64,000 nt of DNA from Loktanella gaetbuli (GTDB lineage: Bacteria; Pseudomonadota; Alphaproteobacteria; Rhodobacterales; Rhodobacteraceae), in contig NZ_JAJATZ010000001.1 of assembly GCF_020531945.1 (NCBI RefSeq), positions 310,001-374,000 of the forward strand. Reading direction: 5' to 3'. Below, in pieces: positions 25,207 to 33,589 of the stretch. How positions within the stretch are numbered: position 1 is the stretch's first letter; every line of letters starts with the position of its first letter. Under the pieces are notes generated by a model that ran no database searches, was not told the DNA's origin, and worked only from the letters and a program-made list of their open reading frames with translations. A program made the translations under genes and the position numbers.

Positions 25207-26034
25207 ATGTTTCCAGCACTTCGTCAGCCCGCGCTTATAGCGGCCCTTGTCATCGGCAGCGCGTCGGCGGTCACTGCGCAGGATATCGACCCGGTTTATG
25301 ATGCGCTGCGCATGGATGAACTAGTCACCATTCTGCGTGCCGAAGGTCTGGATTACGGCGATGACATCGCCGCCGAATTGTTCAACGGACCGGTCAGCGG
25401 CGCGTGGGATGGCGCGGTGGACGCGGTATTCGACACCACGGTCATGGCCGACACCTTGCGCAGCGGTTTGGCCGCGGGACTGGACGGCACCGAGACCGAT
25501 GCGATCGTGGCGTTCTATGACAGTCCATTGGGTCAGCAGATCACCACCTTGGAACTGTCGGCACGCGAGGCGTTTCTGGACGAAACCATCGAAGAGGCGG
25601 CAACAGAGGCCGCGGCCCTCGCAGTGGCGGATGGCGGCCCCCGCATCGATCAGATGAACGCCTATCTGGCTGCCAATGATGTCATCGAACAAGAAGTCAC
25701 ATCGACCATGAACGCCAGCGTCGCGTTCTACATGGGGCTGATGGACGGTGGCGCGCTGCCGCCGTCACTGACCGAGGACGAAGTGCTGCGCGACGTCTAC
25801 AGCCGTCAGGACGAAATCCGGCGCGACGTGACTTCACGGGTCTATGCGTTTCTCTACCTCGCCTACGATCCGCTAAGCGACGCGGATATCGACGCCTATA
25901 TCACGTTCATGGAATCCCAGCCCGGACAGGCGCTGAGCAGGGCGATGTATGCGGCTTTTGACGCCTATTATATCGACGCGTCGCGGCAGTTGGCGCTGGC
26001 GGCGGCTGCACAGATGCGGGTGTCTGACCTGTAG
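25207..26034 (+). CDS. DUF2059 domain-containing exported protein
   Basis: A 275-residue secreted or periplasmic protein. A signal peptide covers about residues 1-24 (ending VTAQ). Two DUF2059-like repeats are visible through DAIVAFYDSPLGQQITTLE near residue 98 and DAYITFMESQPGQALSRAM near 240. The family is widespread in proteobacteria, without an assigned activity. ATG 25207 has AAGGA 8 bases upstream; the longer open frame to 25090 lacks signal-peptide character. It ends one base before the convergent lipoprotein gene. Confidence 0.8.
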   Translation: MFPALRQPALIAALVIGSASAVTAQDIDPVYDALRMDELVTILRAEGLDYGDDIAAELFNGPVSGAWDGAVDAVFDTTVMADTLRSGLAAGLDGTETDAIVAFYDSPLGQQITTLELSAREAFLDETIEEAATEAAALAVADGGPRIDQMNAYLAANDVIEQEVTSTMNASVAFYMGLMDGGALPPSLTEDEVLRDVYSRQDEIRRDVTSRVYAFLYLAYDPLSDADIDAYITFMESQPGQALSRAMYAAFDAYYIDASRQLALAAAAQMRVSDL

Positions 26035-26035
26035 A

Positions 26036-26365
26036 TCAGCGTCCCCAGACCAGCAGCGCGTTGCCCAGTGCAGCCGGGCTTGCGGCGTATAGTCCGGTAT
26101 CCGATTGCAACTGAATGATCCGGGCAGGGCGGTCGGCCATCGGAACCGAGGCCGCGTCGAAGGCCCGTGTCAGCGCGGGCCCACCACCAGCGGCGATGTC
26201 ACGGTTGATTTCGGGGAATTCGGATTTCACCGCCAGCTCAACTGCGCCACGTGTTTGATCGGGCACTGTCGGACGCGAAAGCGTTCCGGTAAACGGGTTC
26301 TGAAACGCCACGCCCGCCGGGGCGCAAGCCGTGAGAAAGATCAGGCAGATCGGTCCTGCGCGCAT
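26036..26365 (-). CDS. Putative lipoprotein
   Basis: A 109-residue protein beginning with a short signal and a lipobox (FLTAC, lipidated Cys at about residue 14), so it is probably an outer or inner membrane lipoprotein. The rest shows no recognised domain; PFTGTLSRPTVPDQTRGAVE and SPAALGNALLVWGR are its most distinctive parts. ATG 26365 follows AAGGGAAATACC, a good ribosome site. It is convergent with the DUF2059 gene and divergent from rplU. I cannot assign a function. Confidence 0.75.
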   Translation of the reverse strand: MRAGPICLIFLTACAPAGVAFQNPFTGTLSRPTVPDQTRGAVELAVKSEFPEINRDIAAGGGPALTRAFDAASVPMADRPARIIQLQSDTGLYAASPAALGNALLVWGR

Positions 26366-26545
26366 GGTATTTCCCTTCGCCGCGGGGTTGACTTGATCCC
26401 CGGTTGATCAGATAAGCCGCCATCCGCGCAAGTCTCTTGTGTCGGACCTACATGAATTCGCCCAAGGGCGCGCTGTTGACAGGTGGCTAGGCCGCAAATG
26501 CCCCACGGGGAACCTGACCGACGCGAAAGACAAAAGGAAGACCAT

Positions 26546-27259
26546 ATGTTCGCGGTTATGAAAACCGGTGGCAAACAGTATCGCGTCCAGTCGGGCGACG
26601 TTCTGCGTGTCGAAAAGCTGAACGCCGAAGCTGGCGACGAAATCCAGTTCAACGAAGTCCTGATGGTTGGCGACACCGTCGGTGCGCCGCTGGTTGAGGG
26701 CGCTGGCGTCAAGGCCACCGTGATTGATCAGATCAAAGGGCCGAAGACGATCAACTTCGTCAAGCGTCGCCGTAAGCACGGTTCGCAGCGTCGCAAGGGT
26801 CACCGCCAACAGCTGACGCTGGTGCGTATCGGCGACATCCTGGAATCCGGCGCTGACAAGTCCGGCATCCGTGCGGCTGTGTCCGGCCGTGGTATCGCAT
26901 TCGCGATCGCCGGCGTTGCCGCAGCAGCTGGTGCCGCCGCCGCCTATGCAGCGACCCGCAGCGACGACAAGGCAGAGGCCGCGCCGAAAAAGGCCAAGCC
27001 GTCCGCCACTGAAAAAGCGGCCCCCAAGGCCAAGACCGCCAAAGAAGCATCTGTCACCGGTGGTGCGGATGACCTCAAGCAGCTGTCGGGCGTAGGCCCC
27101 GCGCTGGAAAAGAAACTGCATGCTGAAGGTATCACGACCTTTGCGCAGATCGCTGCATGGACTGATGAGGACGTTGAAAAATTCGGCGAAGCCCTGTCGT
27201 TCAAAGGCCGCATCGAGCGTGAAGGCTGGATCGAGCAAGCAAAAGAACTTTCGAAGTAA
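26546..27259 (+). CDS. rplU: Ribosomal protein L21 fused to a helix-hairpin-helix-like C-terminal domain
   Basis: A 237-residue protein. Residues 1-103 are a complete L21 of the large ribosomal subunit (FAVMKTGGKQYRV, KRRRKHGSQRRKGHRQQ). After this comes an Ala/Gly-rich hydrophobic stretch (about 113-133), a Lys/Ala/Pro-rich linker, and from about residue 178 a helix-hairpin-helix-like module (DDLKQLSGVGPALEKKL). L21 is normally about 103 residues, so more than half the protein is extra. The same fusion is common in Rhodobacteraceae genomes and is annotated there as L21/unknown domain. ATG 26546 has AAAGGAAG upstream; a TTGACA at 26476 could be its -35 box. rpmA follows 12 bases later. Confidence 0.95.
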   Translation: MFAVMKTGGKQYRVQSGDVLRVEKLNAEAGDEIQFNEVLMVGDTVGAPLVEGAGVKATVIDQIKGPKTINFVKRRRKHGSQRRKGHRQQLTLVRIGDILESGADKSGIRAAVSGRGIAFAIAGVAAAAGAAAAYAATRSDDKAEAAPKKAKPSATEKAAPKAKTAKEASVTGGADDLKQLSGVGPALEKKLHAEGITTFAQIAAWTDEDVEKFGEALSFKGRIEREGWIEQAKELSK

Positions 27260-27271
27260 GGAGACCGACAC

Positions 27272-27541
27272 ATGGCACACAAAAAAGCAGGCGGCTCATC
27301 CCGTAACGGACGCGACTCAGCTGGTCGTCGTCTTGGCGTCAAGAAGTTCGGCGGCGAAGTCGTCATTCCTGGCAACATCATCATGCGTCAACGCGGCACG
27401 AAAATGTGGCCGGGCGCAGGCGTCGGCATGGGCAAGGATCACACGATCTTTGCGACCGTCGAAGGCAACGTTCAGTTCCACAAGGGCCTGAAGGGCCGGA
27501 CCTTCATTTCCGTCCTGCCCGTGGCCGAGGCCGCCGAGTAA
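27272..27541 (+). CDS. rpmA: Ribosomal protein L27
   Basis: An 89-residue large-subunit protein whose N-terminus reaches the peptidyl-transferase centre. The start MAHKKAGGSSRNGRDS matches the family without the cleaved leader found in Firmicutes, and MRQRGTKMWPGAGVGMGKDHT is the conserved core. It lies 12 bases after rplU behind AAGGAGACC and is followed by a strong terminator, so rplU-rpmA is one unit. Confidence 0.98.
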   Translation: MAHKKAGGSSRNGRDSAGRRLGVKKFGGEVVIPGNIIMRQRGTKMWPGAGVGMGKDHTIFATVEGNVQFHKGLKGRTFISVLPVAEAAE

Positions 27542-27563
27542 GCGCCAGACCCTTTTAAAATTT

Positions 27564-27594
27564 GGGGGACCGGCGCGCAGCCGGTCCCCCTTTT
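27564..27594 (+). terminator. Rho-independent terminator of rplU-rpmA
   Basis: An 11-bp perfect stem, GGGGGACCGGC and GCCGGTCCCCC, with loop GCGCA and a TTTT tail, starts 22 bases after the rpmA stop. Confidence 0.9.
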
Positions 27595-27643
27595 GCGTTT
27601 TCGGACCCCTGTTTCGGGGACCGCATCTTTGGGAGGAGATGTC

Positions 27644-28201
27644 ATGACCTACGCACCCGTCACGCCGGTTCCGCCCGCCGTGCAACCGACCATTCCGTCG
27701 GACCGTTTCGTGTTGCGCCCACTGCAGACATCGGACGTCGGCCTGATCAGCATGTATGCCGCCGACCCCGTCCTGGCGCGCGGCACCCGGTCGATCCCGC
27801 ACCCGTTGCCGGACGGGGTGATCGCGGCCATGATCTCGCGTGCGTCCCAGCCGGGCCGGGTCGAGGATGTATGGGCCATGGACGGATCGCGGGCAGGCCA
27901 CGCCGAGGTGCTGGGCCTTGTCAGCCTTGTGCGGATGGATCGCGCGCAGTCAGAGGTGTTTTTCTGGGTCGCACCCGCATTCTGGAATGTCGGTTTCGCG
28001 ACCGAAGCACTGCGGGCCTTGCTGACGGCCAATCCACACGGGGCGCGCCAGTATTTCGCAGAAAGCTTTCAGGACAACCCCGGTTCAGCCCGCGTGCTGA
28101 CGAACTGCGGCTTTGATTATCTGGGCGATGCAGAGGCGTTCAGCCTCGCACGGAATGCGGTGGTGCCGACATGGACCTACATGATGAAAACCGGGCTCTA
28201 G
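27644..28201 (+). CDS. GNAT family N-acetyltransferase (first of three)
   Basis: A 185-residue acetyltransferase of the RimJ/RimL-like group, which transfers acetyl from acetyl-CoA to amino groups of proteins or small molecules. Seen: FVLRPLQTSDVGLISMYAAD at the N-terminus, FFWVAPAFWNVGFATEALRA as the acetyl-CoA-binding region (the usual Q/RGxG/A loop is WNVGFA here), and NPGSARVLTNCGF near residue 147. ATG 27644 follows GGGAGGAGATGTC. The next GNAT gene overlaps its 3' end by 31 bases in another frame. The substrate is unknown; ribosomal protein acetylation is suggested only by location. Confidence 0.85.
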   Translation: MTYAPVTPVPPAVQPTIPSDRFVLRPLQTSDVGLISMYAADPVLARGTRSIPHPLPDGVIAAMISRASQPGRVEDVWAMDGSRAGHAEVLGLVSLVRMDRAQSEVFFWVAPAFWNVGFATEALRALLTANPHGARQYFAESFQDNPGSARVLTNCGFDYLGDAEAFSLARNAVVPTWTYMMKTGL

Positions 28202-28695
28202 CGCCCCGGATTGCCACGGCACGGCTGACGCTGCGCCCATTGGTGCAGGCCGATGCGGCACCGGTTGTGGCGGCCTTGAATGATTGGTCCGTGACGCGAT
28301 GGCTGACCAACGTGCCCTTTCCCTACAGTGCGGACGATGCGGCGGGCTGGATTGCAGCGTCACAACGCGACATCTGGGCGATTGATGCAGGTGCAGGGCT
28401 GATCGGTGTGATCGACGTGCTGAGTGGTGATCTGGGGTATTGGCTGGCACCGGCGGCGCAGCGTCATGGATATATGAAAGAGGCAGCGCGTGCCGTCGTC
28501 GCGGCCTATTTCACACAGAACGATCTGCTGGTGTCGGGTTATTATCCTGCCAACGCGCCGTCACGCACTGTTCTGCGTGGACTGGGTTTCCGCGACACCC
28601 ATGTCGCCATGCATGATCAGATTGCAACGGGGCGTGCCGTTCCGTGCCAGCGGATGCAGTTGACCCGTCAGGACTGGTTGGACCGTGTTCAGTAA
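28171..28695 (+). CDS. GNAT family N-acetyltransferase (second of three)
   Basis: A 174-residue acetyltransferase. The N-terminal IATARLTLRPLVQADAAPV, the middle DLGYWLAPAAQRHGYMKEAA (acetyl-CoA site with QRHGYM in place of Q/RGxGxG/A) and NAPSRTVLRGLGF are recognisable. The chosen ATG 28171 gives a 31-base overlap with the previous gene; a later start after that gene's stop would remove strand 1, so the overlap is probably real. The third GNAT gene overlaps its 3' end by 11 bases. Confidence 0.82.
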   Translation: MDLHDENRALAPRIATARLTLRPLVQADAAPVVAALNDWSVTRWLTNVPFPYSADDAAGWIAASQRDIWAIDAGAGLIGVIDVLSGDLGYWLAPAAQRHGYMKEAARAVVAAYFTQNDLLVSGYYPANAPSRTVLRGLGFRDTHVAMHDQIATGRAVPCQRMQLTRQDWLDRVQ

Positions 28696-29188
28696 CATTA
28701 CAACCCGCGACCTGTGCGCGTCAGATCAGGACGATCTGCATGACATGGCCAGCCATTGGCCGACGGTCCGGCAGCTTGGCGGCTGGCCCTGGCCTGCGGA
28801 TCTGTCATTCACCGCGTCGCGGGCGCGGCCCTTTGACGGAGAGGGTTTCGTCTGGGGAATCGTGCGGGCGGGCCGTGTCATCGGGACGGTCGGTGTGACG
28901 AACGGCAGCCTGGGCTACATGCTGCATAGCGATGTCTGGGGGCAGGGGATCGCAACGGCATTGGCGGGACGGGCCATCGCGCATGCATTCGACACCACTG
29001 ATCATGACCGGATCGATGCGACCGTCTGGGCCGACAACGCTGGATCGCGTCGCGTGCTGGACAAACTGGGGCTCAATCATTGGCACACCTGTTTTGAATA
29101 TGCCAAGGCGCGGCGCACCCCGATGCTGTCGCATCACCTGCGCCTGAGGCGCGCGCAATGGCGCGACTTGAGTGCGGACGCACAATAG
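28685..29188 (+). CDS. GNAT family N-acetyltransferase (third of three)
   Basis: A 167-residue acetyltransferase. The acetyl-CoA loop is canonical here: LHSDVWGQGIATALAG near residue 85 (Q-G-I-A), followed by NAGSRRVLDKLGLNH near residue 119. The start GTG 28685 overlaps the preceding gene by 11 bases; no better start exists downstream. It precedes obgE by 36 bases. It is more divergent than the first two copies in its N-terminal half, so substrate overlap is uncertain. Confidence 0.82.
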   Translation: MFSNITTRDLCASDQDDLHDMASHWPTVRQLGGWPWPADLSFTASRARPFDGEGFVWGIVRAGRVIGTVGVTNGSLGYMLHSDVWGQGIATALAGRAIAHAFDTTDHDRIDATVWADNAGSRRVLDKLGLNHWHTCFEYAKARRTPMLSHHLRLRRAQWRDLSADAQ

Positions 29189-29224
29189 ACTACGTGCAGC
29201 CCAAACCGCAAAAGGCGCCAAGAC

Positions 29225-30271
29225 ATGAAATTCCTCGATCTCTCCAAGGTCTATATCCGTTCTGGCGGCGGTGGTGCGGGCTGCGTGTCGTTCCGGCGCG
29301 AGAAATTCATCGAATATGGCGGCCCTGATGGCGGTGACGGCGGCAACGGCGGATCGGTCATCGCCGAGGCGGTGGACGGTCTGAATACGCTGATCGACTT
29401 TCGCTATCAGCAGCATTGGTTCGCCAAATCCGGCCAGCACGGCATGGGCAGCCAGAAAACCGGCAAATCCGGCGAGGACGTGATCCTGCGGGTTCCCGTC
29501 GGCACGCAGATCCTGGACGAGGATCAGGAAACCATGATCGCCGACATGACCGAGGTCGGTCAGCGTGTCGTCCTGGCCAAGGGCGGCAACGGCGGCTGGG
29601 GCAACCTGCATTTCAAATCCGCGACCCATCAGGCGCCGCGCCGTGCAAACCCCGGCCAGGAGGGCGTTGAACGGACGCTCTGGCTGCGGCTGAAACTGAT
29701 TGCGGATGCAGGATTGCTGGGGATGCCGAACGCGGGCAAATCCACCTTTCTTGCGGCGACGTCCAATGCGCGCCCGAAAATCGCGGATTATCCCTTTACC
29801 ACGCTGGTGCCGAACCTGGGCGTCGTGGGTGTGGATGGTGTCGAATTCGTCGTCGCGGACATCCCCGGCCTGATCGAAGGCGCATCCGAAGGGCGCGGTC
29901 TGGGTGACCTGTTTCTGGGGCATGTGGAACGGTGCAACGTGCTGTTGCATCTGGTTGATGGCACCAGCGGCGATCCGATGGGCGACGCCAAGACGATCAT
30001 TCACGAAATCCAGTCCTATGCGACGGAACTGGCCTACAAGCCGCGCGTGACGGTCCTGAACAAGATCGACGCGCTGGACGACGAGGAACGCGCCTTTCTC
30101 AAGGAAGAGATGGAAACGGCGCTTGGCACCGAGGTGCTGATGATGTCGGCCGTCAGTGGCGAAGGTGTGGTCGAGGTCCTGCGCGCCCTGCGCACCCAGA
30201 TCGACGAGGGCCGTCTGCGCCACAAGATCGCCGAGGAGACCCCCCAAGAGGACGACACGTGGCAGCCCTGA
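29225..30271 (+). CDS. obgE: GTPase Obg
   Basis: A 348-residue essential GTPase that acts in 50S subunit maturation and stress signalling. The Gly-rich Obg fold fills residues 1-158 (VYIRSGGGGAGCVSFRREKF, GGPDGGDGGNGGSV). The G domain follows with G1 LLGMPNAGKST, G2 YPFTTLVPNLG, G3 DIPGLIEGASEG, G4 NKID near residue 278 and G5 MSAVSGEG. The variable C-terminal domain is absent, as in other alphaproteobacteria. Its linkage to rplU-rpmA is conserved in many bacteria. The proB start codon lies inside its last codons. Confidence 0.97.
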   Translation: MKFLDLSKVYIRSGGGGAGCVSFRREKFIEYGGPDGGDGGNGGSVIAEAVDGLNTLIDFRYQQHWFAKSGQHGMGSQKTGKSGEDVILRVPVGTQILDEDQETMIADMTEVGQRVVLAKGGNGGWGNLHFKSATHQAPRRANPGQEGVERTLWLRLKLIADAGLLGMPNAGKSTFLAATSNARPKIADYPFTTLVPNLGVVGVDGVEFVVADIPGLIEGASEGRGLGDLFLGHVERCNVLLHLVDGTSGDPMGDAKTIIHEIQSYATELAYKPRVTVLNKIDALDDEERAFLKEEMETALGTEVLMMSAVSGEGVVEVLRALRTQIDEGRLRHKIAEETPQEDDTWQP

Positions 30272-31383
30272 CCGACGCAAAGCGGCTGGTCGTCAAGATC
30301 GGGTCTGCCCTGCTGGTGGACCGCGCGACAAACGGTCTGCGCAGGGATTGGCTTGCCTCGCTGGCGCAGGATGTTGCCAGGCTTCGCGCACGTGGAACCG
30401 ATGTGATCCTCGTCTCATCGGGATCAATCGCGCTGGGGCGCGGCGTGCTGGGATTGCCGGCAGGCGACCTGCCGCTGGAACAGAGCCAGGCCGCCGCTGC
30501 CGTGGGTCAGATCCAGCTGGCGCAGGCCTATCAGGATGTACTGGCGCCGCTGGGGATCACCACGGCGCAGGTGCTGGTGACCCTGGACGACAGCAGCGAC
30601 AGGCGTCGCTATCTCAACTCGCGCGCCACGCTGGCAACGCTTCTGTCGCTGGGGGTGGTGCCGATCGTAAACGAAAACGACACCATTGCCACCGATGAAA
30701 TTCGCTATGGCGACAACGACCGGTTGGCCGCACAGGTCGCGGTGACCGTGGGGGCCGATCAGCTGGTGCTGCTGTCGGATGTGGATGGGCTGTACACGGC
30801 AAACCCGAATACCGATGCAACGGCCCGGCATATTCCCATCGTCGCGGCGTTGAACAGCGACATCCTTGCCATGGCGGGTGACGCGGTTTCGGGGCTGTCC
30901 AAAGGTGGCATGAAAACCAAGGTCATGGCCGCGCGGGTGGCGACCGAGGCAGGCTGCGCGCTGGCCATCACATTGGGTTCACCTCTTAACCCTTTGTTGC
31001 AGCTTGAAAATGGTGCGCGGAGCACATGGTTCACAGCCCAGATCACGCCGCAGGCCGCGCGCAAACGCTGGATTGCGGCGATGAAACCGCGTGGCACGCT
31101 GGTCCTGGACGCAGGCGCCATCGCAGCCCTGAACAGCGGCAAAAGCCTGCTGCCTGCCGGGGTCACGGCGGCCAGAGGTGATTTCGAACGGGGCGACCCT
31201 GTCGATCTGGACGGGCCAACCGGGGTGCATCTGGGGATCGGCCTGTCGGCCTATGCCGCCAGCGAGGCACGGATCATCGCAGGTCATCAAAGCGGTGAAA
31301 TCGCAGATTTGCTGGGCTACAAGGGACGCCCCGCGCTGGTTCACCGCGACGACATGGTGCTGTCAGACAGGGGAACGACATGA
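30259..31383 (+). CDS. proB: Glutamate 5-kinase
   Basis: A 374-residue enzyme that phosphorylates glutamate, the first step of proline synthesis. The amino acid kinase domain shows RLVVKIGSALLV, LVSSGSIALGRGVLG, NENDTIATDEIRYGDNDRLAA and KGGMKTKVMAA. The C-terminal PUA domain (about residues 280-370) is present. The start is GTG 30259, 13 bases inside obgE. proA overlaps its stop by 4 bases. Proline is also an osmoprotectant, in line with the osmolyte carriers in the window. Confidence 0.96.
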   Translation: MAALTDAKRLVVKIGSALLVDRATNGLRRDWLASLAQDVARLRARGTDVILVSSGSIALGRGVLGLPAGDLPLEQSQAAAAVGQIQLAQAYQDVLAPLGITTAQVLVTLDDSSDRRRYLNSRATLATLLSLGVVPIVNENDTIATDEIRYGDNDRLAAQVAVTVGADQLVLLSDVDGLYTANPNTDATARHIPIVAALNSDILAMAGDAVSGLSKGGMKTKVMAARVATEAGCALAITLGSPLNPLLQLENGARSTWFTAQITPQAARKRWIAAMKPRGTLVLDAGAIAALNSGKSLLPAGVTAARGDFERGDPVDLDGPTGVHLGIGLSAYAASEARIIAGHQSGEIADLLGYKGRPALVHRDDMVLSDRGTT

Positions 31384-32636
31384 CCGAAAACGCCACAGAC
31401 ATGATGAACCGCATTGGCACCGCCGCGCGCATCGCGGCCCGCAGTCTGGCCATGGCCTCCGCACAGGCCAAGACCGACGCGCTGACGGTTGCCGCCGATA
31501 CGGTATGGGCCCAGCGCGATGCGATCATCGCAGCCAATGCCAAGGACATGGCGTTTGGCCGGGACAAGGGCCTGTCGGATGCCATGCTGGACCGCCTGAT
31601 GCTGGATGAGGACCGGATCGCGGGCATCGTCGCTGGTCTGCGGGCCGTCGCGGCACAGGATGACCCGATCGGAGAGGTCATCGCGGACTGGGACCAGCCA
31701 TCGGGCCTGAATATTCGCCGCGTGCGCACACCCATTGGCGTGATCGGCGTGATCTACGAATCGCGGCCCAATGTGACCGCGGATGCGGGCGCGCTGTGCC
31801 TGAAGTCTGGCAATGCCGTCATCCTGCGCGGCGGGTCCGAGAGTTTTCATTCATCCGGCGCGATCCATGATTGTCTTGTGGCGGGCCTGCGGGCTGCGGG
31901 ACTGCCCGAGACTGCGATCCAGCTGGTGCCGACTCGCGACCGGGCTGCAGTGTCGGCCATGCTGGCAGCCGTTGACCATATCGACGTGATCGTGCCGCGT
32001 GGTGGCAAGGGTCTGGTCGGGCTGGTGCAACGTGAGGCGCGTGTGCCTGTCTTTGCGCATCTCGAAGGGATCTGTCACGTCTATGTCGATGCTGCAGCCG
32101 ACCCGGCCAAGGCCACGGCTGTGGTGCTGAATGCCAAGACCCGCCGGACCGGAATCTGTGGCTCTGCCGAATGTGTGCTGATCGATCGCGCCTATTGGGA
32201 TGCTCAAGGCCCCGACCTGATCCGGGCATTGATGGAGGCTGGTGTCGAGGTCCATGCCGAAGGCGACGCAGCGATCACCGGCACGGTCAAGGCCGTGGCC
32301 GAAGATTTCGGGCGCGAGTTTCTGGACATGATCATCGCGGCCAAGATTGTGGATGGTGTCGAAGACGCCATGGACCATATCCGCACCTACGGGTCGGGTC
32401 ATACCGACGCGATCCTGACCGAGGACGATGCGACGGCAGAGGCGTTTTTTCGGGGCCTCGACAGCGCGATCCTGATGCGCAATGCCTCGACCCAATTCGC
32501 CGATGGGGGCGAATTCGGCATGGGGGCCGAAATCGGGATTGCCACCGGCAAACTGCATGCGCGCGGCCCGGTGGGGGCTGTGCAACTGACCAGTTTCAAA
32601 TATCTGGTGACAGGTGACGGGACGGTCCGGGGCTGA
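31380..32636 (+). CDS. proA: Gamma-glutamyl phosphate reductase
   Basis: A 418-residue NADPH-dependent enzyme that converts glutamyl-5-phosphate to glutamate semialdehyde in proline synthesis. Family blocks seen: RRVRTPIGVIGVIYESRPNV, given in part as TPIGVIGVIYESRPNVT, SGNAVILRGGSESF, VPRGGKGLV, and the catalytic Cys region TRRTGICGSAE near residue 260. The ATG overlaps the proB stop (ATGA). Its last 41 bases overlap the 3' end of chpT on the opposite strand. Confidence 0.97.
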   Translation: MTENATDMMNRIGTAARIAARSLAMASAQAKTDALTVAADTVWAQRDAIIAANAKDMAFGRDKGLSDAMLDRLMLDEDRIAGIVAGLRAVAAQDDPIGEVIADWDQPSGLNIRRVRTPIGVIGVIYESRPNVTADAGALCLKSGNAVILRGGSESFHSSGAIHDCLVAGLRAAGLPETAIQLVPTRDRAAVSAMLAAVDHIDVIVPRGGKGLVGLVQREARVPVFAHLEGICHVYVDAAADPAKATAVVLNAKTRRTGICGSAECVLIDRAYWDAQGPDLIRALMEAGVEVHAEGDAAITGTVKAVAEDFGREFLDMIIAAKIVDGVEDAMDHIRTYGSGHTDAILTEDDATAEAFFRGLDSAILMRNASTQFADGGEFGMGAEIGIATGKLHARGPVGAVQLTSFKYLVTGDGTVRG

Positions 32637-33240
32637 TTGCCGCATCCGGTTCGCGAAATTGCATGGATATCGTGGTGTCCGACTGCATGACTGTCAGCGT
32701 CAGACCCGCCTCGAGAACAGCACGCGGCAGCAAGGCAAACTGGACCTGTGCTGCGGAATGAACATGTTCCGTCGCCAGATCCTCTAGCGGCAACCACAGG
32801 GCAGGATCGGCGGCGATGCGGTCTGCATTCGCGATCACGTGAAGTGTATCGTCCAGCATCACGGTAATCTTGCCACCCCCGGGCATCGCGGATTCCATGC
32901 ATTGTGCGGACAACAGGGCAATCCGCGCCAAGGGCCGCGACATTTGTCCCGTGATGGTCCAGTCGTATTGCATACGTCCTGCAGCGGCCATGTCCCGCAG
33001 GATCGACGACACCTCTGTCCCGGCGACGGTCTGGTCTGCATGCGCAGCACCATAGGCAATGCGAAAGAATCGGATGCGCGCGCTGGCCTGTCCGACCGAC
33101 CCGCTGATCAGGTCCATTTCATCTGCCCCGCCGCCGCCGCCCATCGAAAGCAGTTCGACCCCATTGCCGATCGCGCCGATCGGACTGATAAGGTCGTGGC
33201 AAATACGCGATCCCACCAGTGTTGCCAGATCACGCGACAC
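32596..33240 (-). CDS. chpT: Histidine phosphotransferase ChpT
   Basis: A 214-residue HisKA-like phosphotransferase that passes phosphate from the hybrid kinase CckA to CtrA in the alphaproteobacterial cell-cycle or motility relay. The phospho-acceptor helix is LVGSRICHDLISPIGAIGNG, with His near residue 15; the C-terminal half resembles a degenerate ATPase fold without nucleotide-binding boxes. The start GTG 33240 is chosen because GGGGGA lies 7 bases upstream; a TTG five codons earlier would put that motif inside the gene. It is convergent with proA and divergent from a DUF3553 gene. ctrA itself is 20 kb away. Confidence 0.87.
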   Translation of the reverse strand: MSRDLATLVGSRICHDLISPIGAIGNGVELLSMGGGGGADEMDLISGSVGQASARIRFFRIAYGAAHADQTVAGTEVSSILRDMAAAGRMQYDWTITGQMSRPLARIALLSAQCMESAMPGGGKITVMLDDTLHVIANADRIAADPALWLPLEDLATEHVHSAAQVQFALLPRAVLEAGLTLTVMQSDTTISMQFREPDAAISPGPSRHLSPDI

Positions 33241-33272
33241 GGGATCGTCCCCCAAGCCCAGGATGATGGACC

Positions 33273-33455
33273 ATGCCGCACGACCTGAACGACATGCTGG
33301 AACCGGGGATGCTGGTCCAGAACCCGGACGCGCCGCATTGGGGCACCGGCCAGGTGCAGTCCAACATCAACGGCAAGGTCACGGTCAATTTCCGCGAAGA
33401 GGGCAAGGTCGTGATCGACGCAAAGCAGGTCATGCTGATCCCGGTCTATGAATAG
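33273..33455 (+). CDS. DUF3553 domain-containing small protein
   Basis: A 60-residue protein. It matches the DUF3553 family in length and pattern (PGMLVQNPDAPHWGTGQVQS, KVTVNFREEGKVVI, VMLIPVYE), a small SH3-like beta-barrel similar to a domain appended to UvrD-type helicases. It may bind nucleic acid or protein; nothing specific is known. It is divergent from chpT with a short shared promoter region. Confidence 0.85.
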   Translation: MPHDLNDMLEPGMLVQNPDAPHWGTGQVQSNINGKVTVNFREEGKVVIDAKQVMLIPVYE

Positions 33456-33589
33456 CTGCAATCATTGGTAGCAGGGTGCTGAAATCGATCAACCCTGCCA
33501 CGCACAGCATGCAAGCAAATGGTTTCCAACTGGTTAAGCGGTGCCTATATGTCCGGCGTGCGGAATGGCTTTGAACAAAGGGGGATTTG

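Noticed and set aside
28171..28201. Frameshift suspected between the first two GNAT genes because they overlap by 31 bases.
   Set aside because: Each has its own complete N- and C-terminal motifs, so they are separate genes rather than one broken gene.
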